NCBI GenBank assembly: GCA_007115705.1
Contig: QXEO01002084.1
Coordinates: 248,001-312,000, forward strand
DNA: 64,000 nucleotides
Direction: 5' to 3'
Source of the DNA: Dactylis glomerata
Taxonomy: Eukaryota; Streptophyta; Magnoliopsida; Poales; Poaceae
Shown: positions 1-10,634 of the stretch, in pieces
Layout of the letters: every line of letters starts with the position of its first letter
How positions within the stretch are numbered: the first letter of the stretch is position 1
Notes under the pieces: generated by a model
Seen by the model: only the letters and a program-made list of their open reading frames with translations
Database searches by the model: none
Told to the model about the DNA's origin: nothing
Position numbers and translations under genes: made by a program

Positions 1-1029
1 GCCGAAAAATTAAGGATGGCCACACAGAACGAGACAGGTTTCTGGATGCCGATTTGGATTTGATTTTGACTTGGCCCAATGGTTCAGCAGTGCATGTACT
101 GCACAAATAAGTGGGAAAAATAGTTGTTGGGCAAACATATAACAGAAAATTGACCAGTTAGCAGGTTGAGAGTTGGGACATATGACTACGTGAGCTTTGA
201 GGGCTTAGGACAAATTCTTTGAAATATTATTATTCAGACTAACGTGAATCTATTCGGCAGTGAATTTACTTTTTTTCATAGAAAGTTGTATTGATTTGAT
301 GGATTAGGAGCATATTCTACAACGACGAGAAAGAAAAAATGTGTTTGCAAATAAATAATAGAAATTTATATTTATACGTACATGCAAGAACATGGAGGTG
401 TTGAACACATTTCTTATTAAATACCATAAAATTGTAAATGAACATTAATGCAAACTTGAAACCTAAGATATCTGAAAAATAATTATCCCAAAACTAAAGA
501 AAAATTATATCCAGTTCTACCGGTTGTAACCTTATAAGTCACTTGTCGCGGATCTAGCAGGTGGGAGCATTTGAGGAGACTTTTTCATGGAGCTTAGGAA
601 TTCATAATTCTTTTCAGTTTATTTTCATTATTATGCCTTTTTCTCTTTTTACGATATTTGTTGTTGACACCGTAGCAACGCACAGGTTCTGTGCTAGTTT
701 TAATAAAAAGAAGATGTGTGCATCGTTTTGATGCAGCGGTTGTGGTATAGCCTTCATCTACTATATTATATAATAAAAGCATAATACATAGGTTTAAAAT
801 AGAGACACTATATTAATCCACATCATCTGAATTAATTTTGATAATTAGATAAAAACTTACGGCTAGATTTAACTAAAGTTTTTTAAAAGTTTTTTTTTAT
901 AGAAAAGATTTTAAAAAGTTACGTAACATGAAGCAGGTATGTTTTGGATATGCAAAATCTGTAACGTTAACCGATCAGTTATTCACGTGTCATGAGGCTA
1001 GGAAAAATCTATTAGACGTATATATGGCC
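1..1029. other. AT-rich flank, no gene recognised
   Basis: This stretch is AT-rich, with short A and T runs (a T-rich run near 886-899) and only short open frames that resemble no family I know. It may hold degraded repeat sequence, but no terminal repeat or coding motif is visible. Confidence 0.5.
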
Positions 1030-3367
1030 ATGCCAAAGAAAGAAAATGCAATTCAGATTCAGCAATATAGATCAATATGTTTATTAAATGTGAGTTTTAA
1101 AATATTCACTAAGGTCGCGAATAATAGAATTTTGAAGGTCGCACACAAGGTGGTCAGACCTTCTCAAACGGCATTTATGCCAGGAAGACATATCTTGGAA
1201 GGTGTAGTGGTTCTACATGAGACAATTCATGAAATTCATACAAAGAAATTGGACGGTGTTCTGCTTAAAATTGATTTCGAAAAAGCTTATAATAAGGTTA
1301 ATTGACAATTTTTACAACAGGCATTGCGTATGAAGGGTTTCCATACAAAGTGGTGTAAATGGATTCAAGATTTTGTTAGTAGAGGGAGCGTAGGTATTAA
1401 AGTGAATGATGAAATATATCATTATTTTCAAACAAGAAAGGGCTTGAGACAAGGAGACCCTCTTTCTCCAGTTTTGTTTAACTTAGTGGCTGACATGCTT
1501 GCCATCTTAATTAATCGGGCCAAAGAAGATGGCCAGGTTGAGGGTCTGATACCACACTTAGTAGAGAGGGAGGTGTTTCAGTGTTACAATATGCGGATGA
1601 CACCATAATATTTTTAGAACATGATCTAGAAAAAGCTCTAAACATGAAATTAATTCTGTGCATCTTTGAACAACTATCTGGACTGAAAATAAACTTTCAC
1701 AAAAGTGAATTGTTCTGTTTTGGGAAAGCTAAAGAAGCTGAAGATCAGTACAAACATCTTTTTGGTTGTCAATCTGGAATGCTCCCTATCAAGTATCTGG
1801 GAATTCCTATTCACTTTAGGAGATTAAGAAATGGGGAATGGAAGCCAATAGAGGACCGTTTTGAGCGTAAACTAAGTAGTTGGATTGGTAAAATATTATC
1901 ATATGGAGATAGATTAATTCTCTTTAATTCAGTACTTACGAGTTTGCCAATGTTTTTACTTTTGTTTCTTGAGATTCCCAAGGGTGTTTGAAAGAACGTA
2001 GACTTTTTTAGATCTAGATTTTTCTGGCAATCCGATGGGCAGAAGAGAAAATACAGATTGTCCAAATGGAATATAATCTGTCGTCCAAAGAACCAAGGGG
2101 GACTTGGTATAGAGGTTTTGGAAATAAAAAACAAAAGTCTTTTATGCAAGTGGTTATTCAAATTAATGAATGAACAAGGAGTTTGGCAAGAGTTGTTGTA
2201 TAACAAATATTTACATTCAAAAACTTTATCTCAAGTTTCTGTTAAACCAATGGACTCACCTTTTTGGAATTGTCTAATGAAGGTAAAGGAAGAGTTTTTC
2301 AGTAGAGGGTCGTTTAAATTGGGTGATGGGATGAATACTAGATTTTGGGAGGACACGTGGTCAGGTGATAAGCTGCTAGCTGACCAATATCCTTCATTAT
2401 ATAGTATAGTGCATAGAAAACAAGTTTCTGTAGCTAATGTTTTGAATCAAGCTCCTTTGAATATATCTTTTCGTCGCACGTTGTCTGATGGTAGGTGGCG
2501 CCTGTGGCTGCACTTGGTTGAACGACTTATGCATATCAATTTAACAAGTGAGACTGATACTTTTGTTTGGGGCCTAACAAAATCTGGTAGGTATACGGTC
2601 AAGTCTACGTACCTAGATATTATTAACGACGATACAAAATTTCTGCGTTGATACATATGGAAGATGAAGATACCATTAAAAATCAAGATTTTTATGTGTT
2701 TTGTTCATAGAAAAGAAATCCTAACTAAAGATAACCTCAAAAAAAGAAATTGGGACGGGGACACGAAATGTTGTTTCTATGATGATGAAGAATCGGTTAA
2801 TCACATTTTCATAGAATGCCCTTTTGCTAAAATAGTCTGGCGCATCATCCACATGTCTTTTGGTCTAGCTCCTCCGAAAAATATTAAAAACTTGTTTGGT
2901 AATTGGCTCACAGGGATCCCAAAACAAGATTTGGTGAATATTAGAGTTGGGGTATGCGCAGTTTTATGGGCATTATGGAATACTCGTAATGATGTTGTGT
3001 TTAACAAAACAAAAAAACATACTTGTATGCAGGTTATCCCCATGGCTACCCACTGGATCTGTTTGTGGTCCTATCTTCAGCCAGAGGAGAAGAGGGGAGG
3101 CATGGATTCTGGGTGCAACCGTATGGAGACGGTCACTCGGGATTTATTCAACCGGTGCGGCTGGCGATAGCGTTTTAGAATATCCACTTGATGTATCTAC
3201 ATAGAGTCTTCTCTTGCTTTTTTCGTTGGCTGATTCAGGTGTCAAATTTATGCGACCAATGATTGTAATAAGTTTGAGACTTTAACTTGAATAAAGTAAT
3301 AAAGAGCAAGGTCATATGCATCTTTCTGATACAGAGGCTGGGGCTATCCCATTTCAAAAAAAAAAAA
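1030..3367 (+). mobile_element. LINE (non-LTR) retrotransposon, 5'-truncated
   Basis: The stretch carries a decayed reverse transcriptase with a C-terminal zinc-binding region. It ends in the 3' signature common in plant LINEs, a GATACAGAGGCTGGGG-like segment followed by an A run at 3356-3367. The first recognisable residues are the PKKENA segment near 1034, so the endonuclease and ORF1 are missing. I could not find a convincing target-site duplication; CCCAGACC after the A-tail has no obvious partner near 1030. The left edge is therefore approximate. Confidence 0.8.
1034..3170 (+). pseudogene. LINE ORF2 reverse transcriptase remnant
   Basis: This is the remnant of the polyprotein that copies LINE RNA into DNA at the target nick. 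In order it shows the PKKENA/YRSICLLN region (from 1034), FMPGRHI, the KIDFEKAYNKVN segment, GLRQGDPLSP (about 1440-1470), the catalytic LQYADD (about 1581-1598), GLKINFHKSE, and a C-terminal zf-RVT-like region at about 2664-2860 (W..D..C..C....E...H.F..CPFA). It is broken by TGA at 1303-1305 (the expected Trp), a frameshift near 1570, TGA at 1989-1991 and TGA near 2649-2651. Downstream of the frameshift all pieces share one frame. Without the endonuclease and with four lesions it is inactive. Confidence 0.85.
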
Positions 3368-4431
3368 CCCAGACCATGGCATATAAAAAAATTCAGTTTC
3401 CCACAAATCACAATCACAAAACGTGCACTAAGGATACATGATCTATACCTAGGATGTAACTAGAAATCAGGGGTGACAAATCTGTTCCTGGCTACCGTAC
3501 GGGGACCTAACTCCGAAACAAATGGATGAGAAAAGAAATGACGACAAAGCTGATTGATAAATATGAAAAACAAACTTCAAAACTGAACGGTGACGAGAGA
3601 AAAAAACACCAAATCTCATTTATTCCGTTCAAAAAAAGCTCACTGATACGAACTAATTTTATCTCACATGTGTGTCATGTCAGGACATATATGAGCACGT
3701 ACTAACTACACTAGAACATGGTGCTGACCAGGCAGGAAAAATGCACGAGAGGATCCAAAAGTAGCTGATTTGGGTGTATATGCAAATATTAAAAAATATA
3801 GTAAGAAAAACTGAACTTATCTGATGGGTTTTAAAAAATCACATGATATGTTGACTTCAAAGATTGTTACCCTAAGTCCTCGGACAAGTAGTGATATGCT
3901 AGGGACACACTACTCACAATCTAAATTTTCCAACCGTCGCTCTATCACCAAATTATTCAGGAAAAGTTAGCGGACGAACAAAATCAGAAAACACCAAAAA
4001 GTAGAAGAACACAATAGGCATATATTCCGTTAAAGGGAGGATCGTTAAATTTGAGATAAAATATAATACCTTTATTTAACTTTCATATTCAGATACCAAA
4101 TATCCATGTCTAAGACGTTTCTAAAGGTGATAATGCCATGTATTTCAGAACTAATTGGGATAACAAGAGGTTGAAAAGATTAAATCAAAATAAATTAAGC
4201 TTCTTACTTTTTTTAGTAGACTTATATTTTAATGAGGATATATTTCGTTTTGTTTTACATAACTTTTTTTGTTCCATCAAATTAGTCTAAAGATTGTATG
4301 TCCATTATCTGAGTAAATCCTAATTATCTAACAATTTAAATGTTAATCTTGCATATTGATGTACATCACATAAACTACCAGCTAGCTTAAGTGTAATATA
4401 GAAGTTTAATTTCATGCACAGACGACATATA
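3368..4431. other. Intergenic DNA without recognised gene
   Basis: This is AT-rich sequence between the LINE A-tail and the Copia-1 target duplication. I see no coding motif, terminal repeat or structural RNA here. Confidence 0.5.
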
Positions 4432-4436
4432 TGGTC
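4432..4436. repeat. Target-site duplication of Copia-1, left copy (TGGTC)
   Basis: TGGTC immediately precedes the 5' LTR. The same 5 bp follows the 3' LTR at 21997-22001, which proves the two LTRs belong to one insertion despite the 17.5 kb between them. Confidence 0.95.
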
Positions 4437-5076
4437 TGTTGGAATTTGGTTGTGGGATTTAATCCATGGCCCAATATAAATTCTGAAATTCTCTTGGCCC
4501 ATTCATGCCTAGCAAGGGATGGCACCAAAGTTTAGTCCCACCTTTCTAGTTTGGAGGGAGTTGCACCAACATATATAGTGGAGTGTTCCACTACCTTCTA
4601 AAGTGAGAGAAGAGGAGTGGCTTACACGCGCGCTCCTCCTCCTCCGCCGCCCGCCTCGCCACGCCACGCCACGGTTTGCGGAATTGTGCCTCGGTGCCGA
4701 GACCCTAAACACGCCGTATCACATCCTGTCTCTCACCTCTAGAGCTTTGCGCCGCCGCTACACCTTCTCCATCCCCTCCTCCGGTGTGCACCGGACGACG
4801 GGACAGTAGGCCTCCGGAACCCCGCCTCTTGTGAACCTGTACGGGTGAGGGGCGATCAGGTTTTTTGGGAGCGCTTCTGCGCGACTACTGGCAACATCAC
4901 GCCGGTTTCTTGTACTAGCGTTCGGGGTAGATGTGATCTGTTTATCTCTGTTAGATATGATCTGCTCGTCTATTCTGCTAGTATGCATGATTAGGTTAAT
5001 TCCTGCAATTATAATCATGCTATATTGCTGTTTATTTCAGATTAAATCTTATGGTAAATTGCTTATATATTCAACA
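4437..5076 (+). repeat. Copia-1 5' LTR, internally deleted
   Basis: It begins TGTTGG and ends TTCAACA. It is 640 bp against 1000 bp for its own 3' LTR. Alignment by eye shows two deletions. One is at about 4701 (GCCGAG joined directly to ACCCTAAAC) and removes the segment holding the CTATATAAGC TATA box. The other is near 4890 and removes the small LTR-encoded ORF around MADDA. The LTR is therefore probably promoterless. Confidence 0.93.
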
Positions 5077-5433
5077 ATCCAAAAACCTGATTATAGGCAA
5101 CTGAGTTCAACTGGCTTGGCCGCGGCTACCAGGCCGCCTCCCTTTGATGGTGTCCATTATAAGAGATGGCGCACGAGAGCAGTTCTATGGTTGAAAAACC
5201 TAGGCCGCTATAGCACCACTCTTGGCAGACCTGAGGGAGATCTTTCTCCTGCTAAGGAGGAAGCTTTTTAAAAAGTCGACACCATGTTTATGGGGGCTTT
5301 GTTCAACATTCTTGGTGACAATATTGTTGACACCTATATGTCATTTGATAATGGCAAGGATGCGTGGGATGCGCTGGAAGCCAAGTTTGGTGTTTCTGAC
5401 ACTGGCACTGAGCTGTATATCATGGAGCAATTC
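5077..5433 (+). pseudogene. Copia-1 gag, N-terminal piece
   Basis: This is the start of the capsid region of the Copia polyprotein, which packages the element RNA. The segments LAAATRPPPFDG, HYKRW and DAWDALEAKFGVS are typical of Copia gag (UBN2-like). No ATG precedes the conserved part inside the internal region, and the frame is open back into the LTR. TAA at 5269-5271 replaces the Gln codon seen in Copia-2. The frame is cut at about 5433 by the Gypsy-A remnant and resumes at 8656. Confidence 0.9.
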
Positions 5434-5449
5434 TATCATGGAGCAATCA

Positions 5450-6050
5450 TGAATTCGACGGCTTTTTCGCTTTTAGCCAATGGCAGTGCAGGAATCGACG
5501 AAAATCAAGAGATGGAGTTGACAATCGGAAGTCTAAGCATCTTCATCGGGCCTTCGGGTTCGACTCGCCTTTCAGATCCAGCGAAACCAGATCCGTCGGC
5601 AAGTGAGCCCGAAACAGTAGCAATGATAGAATATTCTGAAGGCTCTTCCAGCGAGGTAAACTCGCCGGTCATCTTAGGAGAAGAACAAGAAAGAAAAATC
5701 GCAGAAGGCGATGAAACAGTGAAAAATTTCGATTTAGGAGTTCAACTCGAAGATCTCGTGATTTGCCACGACAACATCTCAGACAAGTCAACAGATACGT
5801 AGAAGACAGGGTTAGAGCTTTCTAAAGATGATGACTCGATCTTCTCAAGCTTTAATAACAAAATAGGCAAACAGTGCCAGGTGCTCGCCATTGTAGGAGA
5901 CAATTCAGAGGAATTCGATGAAAACAACAATCCAGTGCTAAACCCAGCAAATATCGATAGAGGAGCAAACCATCTAGCAGAAGAGGCCAGATCAGCCGGA
6001 AGAGGCCCTGCCTCTGGAAGAGGAGGGCGCGAAACGAGGAATTGGTGGTC
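5450..6050 (+). pseudogene. Gypsy-A gag N-terminal remnant
   Basis: The frame begins MNSTAFS, parallel to MNSTTFS of Gypsy-B at 33312. Both copies share the blocks SLGSVRLSDP-like, GSSSEVNS and NNNPVLNP/NNNPIINP followed by RGANH. TAG at 5800-5802 and loss of everything after about 6050 (capsid core and protease) make it a fragment. The N-terminal region has no domain I can name; its role as part of gag is inferred from position. Confidence 0.75.
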
Positions 6051-6159
6051 CTGCACACAAACAAGTCAGCAAAGTAATAGAGGCACAGAGAAACACAGCT
6101 CGAAACAAATAAATTCGACAACAAATGTACAAAAGCAAACAAATATATACCTCGGGTAG

Positions 6160-7050
6160 GGGGTGCACGGAGTCGAAGTAACCAACCACCAATTCAGCAA
6201 CCGCATGGTCCTTGGTGAGCTTGGTGAGGCTCCTGACTCGCTTATCGACATCTTGCTTCACTATTAGATCTTCAGAGATGCGAGAAGGATCCTCCAAGCC
6301 AGAGTAGCTCCAAAGTTTGGTAAGGCGATGCTGCAGGGGTTGAACTCGACATTGCACAAAGAACGCCATGAGCTGAATACCCGACAATGCGCCTCCTTTA
6401 CCTCCTTTCAGAGCTTGAATGCGAGTCAGTAGGGGGGCAATCTGTTCCATTTCAGCATCTGAGGGAGGCGAATCCCACGATGCCAATTTCTTCAGCTCCT
6501 TGGAGGCGTCAAAGGGGGCTAGACCATATTCGTCTTCAGGGGAGGCCTTGCGGTCTTTGATGTAGAACCATTTTGTCCTCCACCCTTGGACAGATGCAGA
6601 CATGGAAAATTCGAGATATTGCGCCTCAGGGCGCACAGAGACAACGGCACCGCCCAGTTCTGGTTTTCTAGATAAAGCAACATTGGGGCAGAGCTGGAAG
6701 ATTGACCTCCAAAGAAGAAAGTGGGGCTCAATGTCCAGGAATGACTCGCAAAGAGTCACAAAGCAAGCGATATGGAGGATGGAGTTAGGTGTGAGCTGGT
6801 GAAGCTGCACACCATAAACAAAGAGAAGCCCAAGAAGAAACTCGTGGGCAGGAAGAGAAAGGCCGCGGAAGAGGAAGGCAAGGAACATTACCCGATAACC
6901 GCTCGGGGGATGAGGGATCCGCTCGGTGCTGGGGAACTTAACGGAGTCGTTGCTGAAGATGAGGCCATCCGTCCTGGCCTTCTCCACCTCCTTCTACACG
7001 ATGGCAGAGCAAACCCAGCTAGTCGTGGAGGTTGTCGTTCCCTTGGCCAT
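6160..7050 (-). pseudogene. Antisense gene of Gypsy-A, N-terminal exon ('putative gypsy type transposon' domain)
   Basis: On the strand opposite to gag, an exon starts at the ATG complementary to 7048-7050 (MAKGTTTS). It runs through segments such as IPHPPSGYRVMF, FLRGLSLPAHEF-like text and LTPNSILHIACFVTLCE. This pattern is the plant domain catalogued as Transposase_28 / 'putative gypsy type transposon' (PF04195-like, identified by eye). The exon seems to end at a GTATAT donor near 6158. TAG in place of a sense codon about 19 codons in, and the missing downstream exons, make it a pseudogene. The protein's biochemical function is unknown; later exons of the family are coiled coil and appear in Gypsy-B at 61865-60806 and 37930-37060. 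Confidence 0.75.
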
Positions 7051-8320
7051 GGTGTTCTTGGACGCAAGGTGCTTCACGCGCATCTACTAATCCACGCCTG
7101 GGGGCTATGCACGAGAGGAGAAGGAAGCAGAGATCAACAATGGCAGCGGCGGCGGAGAGAAAGAGCTGGTAAACAGTAAAAATCCCCACTATCCCTTTAT
7201 ATACCTTCTCGGTGAAGGAACTGGGCTGCGACATGGCGAAAGGAGCAGAAGCGGCAACCCACTAACGGGCAGAGAAATACAAAAATTACCGCGCTACCCA
7301 TGAAATGGTATGCGCTCAGTAAAGATGACATATAGCTAAATTCGGCGACTGACGTCACGAAGAGGTTAGAGATCAATTCAACAGATGCATATAATTGGCG
7401 AGTATCAAATATGGCGACTATCAAATATGAAGATGATAGACAAGAGCGAACAAGGTTGGCGCCGACAATACAAAAATCAAGTTAAAAGACTATACCCAAT
7501 AACATTCGACTATAGCCTTGGGGGCTACTACCATCGGGAGCGCTGAAACGCGCACCCGACGAAAGTTATTACTAAACTATTTCGAGTTGAAGCATGATGA
7601 TGAAGTACACTATATTTGAGCCTATACTCGAAAAAAGTTTTGTTCGACTATAGCCTCGGGGGCTACTCCCATCGGGAGCGCTGAGCGCGCACCCGACGAT
7701 ATTTATTGACAAGCACTAAAGCATGGGAAGTGAAGGAGTATGCGATGAAATATTGTTACTCCCATCGGGAGCGAGTTTTTATGGTTGTATAACCCGAATA
7801 TTTTTAGTCAAGTAAGACTGCGACATGAGATTCTCGAGTTGCGTTATCGCAACGAAGCTCGAATGCCGTGATTTATCACGATGGTAAGACCCCAGGATCC
7901 GTTCTGTGTGGCCTGGTATACGCACATGGATGCGCTCTGCTGGTATGTATCCGTGTCTACGACGCGAAGAAAATCCTGGTGGACACACTGGGTACCCTGA
8001 GAATCACTGGGATTCATTCTTTGTAAGTCCTAAATGCGGCAAAAGAGTGGGTTTGACCGGTATCCCGAATTCAAGTCCAAGGGGATTGAATTTGAAGTAG
8101 GTGGCAAGTATCTGTTCCGGCAGTTAACTGACCTCTTGATCCGTCAGAGTTGTCAGGCTTGTTCATCAAAACCCCTTGCGAAATATTATCATGAAAATAA
8201 GTCGAAAGACCAAGTCGAAGATTTGAAGATATGAAGAAGTCGAAGAGTTGATCAAGTCGAAGATTTAAAGATTAGAGATTCAACCTGAATCTGCAATTCT
8301 GGTAGAATCTCAGGGGCTAC
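7051..8320 (+). other. Gypsy-A 3' noncoding region with repeated block
   Basis: No coding motif is seen here. Two copies of a block with GACTATAGCCT(T/C)GGGGGCTACT...CATCGGGAGCGCTGA...GCGCACCCGACGA lie at about 7504-7568 and 7638-7706, and a partial third at about 7756-7776. A purine-rich CTCAGGGGCTAC precedes the LTR at 8321 and fits a polypurine tract. The upstream half probably contains the promoter of the antisense gene. Confidence 0.6.
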
Positions 8321-8655
8321 TGACAAGGGTATAGCTAATAGAGCCCGCTAGTTCAGTACCCCTGAGGCCCGTTAAGCTAGGCCCAATTGTAATGGTAGTC
8401 GAGATACGAGTCCTTACCGTATGTTGATATTGTAATCTGTATCGGACCCTACCCGATCCTCAAGACCTGGCCACATATATATAGAGGCCAGGAGGGGACG
8501 GTGTAGGCCAGATTGAAAGCAAGCCAGGTTCAACACCCAAGTTTACTTTAGATATACATCTATTTCGACTAACCTTACCTTCGAGTTCATCCGACGCCCT
8601 ATCTCCCCGATCCTAAGTCCTTCATCTAGGACATTTGTCGAGTTAACCCTCATCA
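8321..8655 (+). repeat. Gypsy-A 3' LTR
   Basis: It begins TGACAAGGGTAT and ends CCCTCATCA, and matches the 377-bp LTR at 32898-33274. Shared blocks include GACCTGGCCAC followed by the TATA region (ACATATATATAG here, CTATAAATAGG there) and TTCGAGTTCATCCGACGCCC. The Copia gag frame resumes directly after it. Confidence 0.88.
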
Positions 8656-10634
8656 ATGACTGATGACCGTCCCATTGTGGAGCAGGCTTATGAGATACAG
8701 TCTCTTGCCAAAGAACTCGAGCAGTTCAAGTGTACCTTACCGGACAAGTTCGTGGCCGGTGGCATTATTGCCAAGCTTCCTCCTTCATGGAGGAACTTTG
8801 CTACTTCTCTGAAACATAAGAGAAAGGAGTTTTCCGTTTCGGATCTCATTGGTTCTCTTCATGTTGAGGAAAAGGCGAGAGCAAAGGATACACGTGTTCA
8901 AGGTTTTGATGGAAGTTCTAGTGCACATGTGGTGCAGAAAAATAACTTCCAGTCCCACAAGTCCAAGAATAAGAACAAGACTGAGTATAAGAAGAAAGGA
9001 TCCTGCCATGCGTGTGGTGATCCGAATCATTAGGCTCCTAGCTGCCCTAAACGCTTTGATAAGCATTCACATGGAAACGGTGGCAATTCTGCCAATGTTG
9101 TTGTTGGTGATACTGAGATGAAGGATGCTGGGTACGGTATATTTCCTACTATCCTTTCAGTTTGTCATTCGCCTGAATGGTGGATAGACACCGGTGCCAA
9201 TATACATGTATGTGCTGATATTTCCATGTTTTTTTATCAGGTCGCACAGGCTGGCTCCGTGCTGATGGAAAACGGCTCACGTCCTTTTGTTCAAGGTGTT
9301 GGTACGGTAAATCTGAAGTTCACTTTGGAGAAGACCGTACAGCTGAAGAATGTGCAGCACGTTCCCTCCATCAATAAAAATCTCGTCAGTGGATCTCTTC
9401 TGTGTCGAGATGGTTTTAAGTTGGTTTTTGAGTCCAATAAAGTTGTAATCTCTAAGTATGGACAATTTCTTGGGAAAGGCTATGAGTGCGGAGGCTTGTT
9501 CCGCCTTTCTCTGTCAGACTTATGCACTAAAGTTATTAATCATGTTTGCAATGATAATGAATCCAATATTTGGCATTCATAACTTTGTCATATTAACTTT
9601 GGTTGCATGACGTGGCTAGCCAACATGAGTTTAATTCCAAAATTTACTAATGTCAAGGGCTCTAAGTGCCAAGTGTGCGTGCAAGCAAAGCAACCTCGCA
9701 AGTCTCATAAGACTGCGGAGGCAAGAGATTTGGCACCAATAGAACTCATACATTCAGATCTTTGTGAGATGAATGGTGAGTTGACAAAAGGTGGAAAGAA
9801 ATATTTCATGACATTGATCGATGACTCCACTAGATACTGCTATGTATATCTTCTGAAATCTAAAGATGAAGCTTTGAACTTTTTCAAAATCTATAAGGCT
9901 GAAGCAGAAAATCAACTTGATCGAAAGATTAAGCGGCTTAGGTCCGATCGTGGTGGAGAGTATTTTTCCAACGAATTTGACTCTTTTTGTACGAAATATG
10001 GTATAATCCATGAGAGGATGCCTCCATACTCACCCCAATCTAATGGGGTGGCTGAAAGAAAGAACCGTAGTCTAACTGATTTGGTTAACGCCATGTTAGA
10101 CACATCGGGTCTCTCCAAGGCATGGTGGGGGGAGGCAATCTTGACTGCGTGTCATGTCCTAAATCGTGTTCCCACTAAGAACAAAGAAATTACACCATTT
10201 GAGGAATAGGAAAAGAAAAGGTTAAAACTCTCTTACTTACGGACTTGGGGTTGTTTGGGAAAGGTAAACTTGCTAATACCCAAGAAGCGCAAGCTTGGAC
10301 CAAAAACCGTGGATTGTATTCTTCTGGGATATGCTTTTCACAGCATTGGCTATAGATTTTGATAGTAAAATCTAAAGTATCTGACTTGCGTGTTGGTACT
10401 ATTATGGAGTCGAATGATGCGACTTTCTTTGAAGACATCTTTCCCATGAAAGGTTCATCTATCTCATCAAATCAGGAGATGCCTAGTTCATCGAGTCAAG
10501 AATTATTTACAATTCCTGAACCCACCATTTCGATAGAACACTCTGATAATCCTGTGGAGGATAACAATGAAGCTCCTACTAGGAGTAAGAGATGGAGGAC
10601 TACAAAGTCTTTTGGTGATGATTTCATTGTATAC
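8656..10634 (+). pseudogene. Copia-1 gag C-terminus, protease and integrase
   Basis: The polyprotein continues from 5433. Features in order: a zinc knuckle CHACGDPNH..APSC (about 9003-9050; CX2CX4HX4C), with TAG at 9031-9033 in place of Trp; the protease site WWIDTGAN (about 9178-9205); a GAG pre-integrase region (IWHS..LCHIN); and the integrase core with the three acidic positions in HSDLC, RSDRGGEY and GVAERKNR. Further lesions are TAA at 9580-9582, TAG at 10207-9 (Trp expected), and loss of one T near 10358 compared with Copia-2. A 57-bp in-frame segment before the zinc knuckle present in Copia-2 is absent. Athila-1 interrupts the frame after the SFGDDFIVY segment. Confidence 0.92.
10630..10634. 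repeat. Target-site duplication of Athila-1, left copy (TATAC)
   Basis: TATAC before the 5' LTR is repeated at 18856-18860 after the 3' LTR. Copia-2 shows the unoccupied site with a single TATAC at the matching place, which confirms the insertion. Confidence 0.96.

Larger units (their letters stand above)
5434..8655 (+). mobile_element. Gypsy-A: truncated Gypsy remnant inside Copia-1
   Basis: The insert separates two halves of Copia gag that are contiguous in Copia-2. It begins in the internal region, just at the MNSTAFS start of its gag homologue, so its 5' LTR and primer-binding site are gone. It ends with a 335-bp 3' LTR (TGACAAGGG...CATCA). The family is the same as Gypsy-B at 32898. An internal deletion near 6050 joins gag directly to the antisense gene. 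About 9 bp of Copia target is missing at the left junction. Confidence 0.88.

Noticed and set aside
1324..3170. A host reverse-transcriptase-like gene
   Set aside because: The order RT then zf-RVT, the A-tail and the plant LINE 3' signature identify a LINE.
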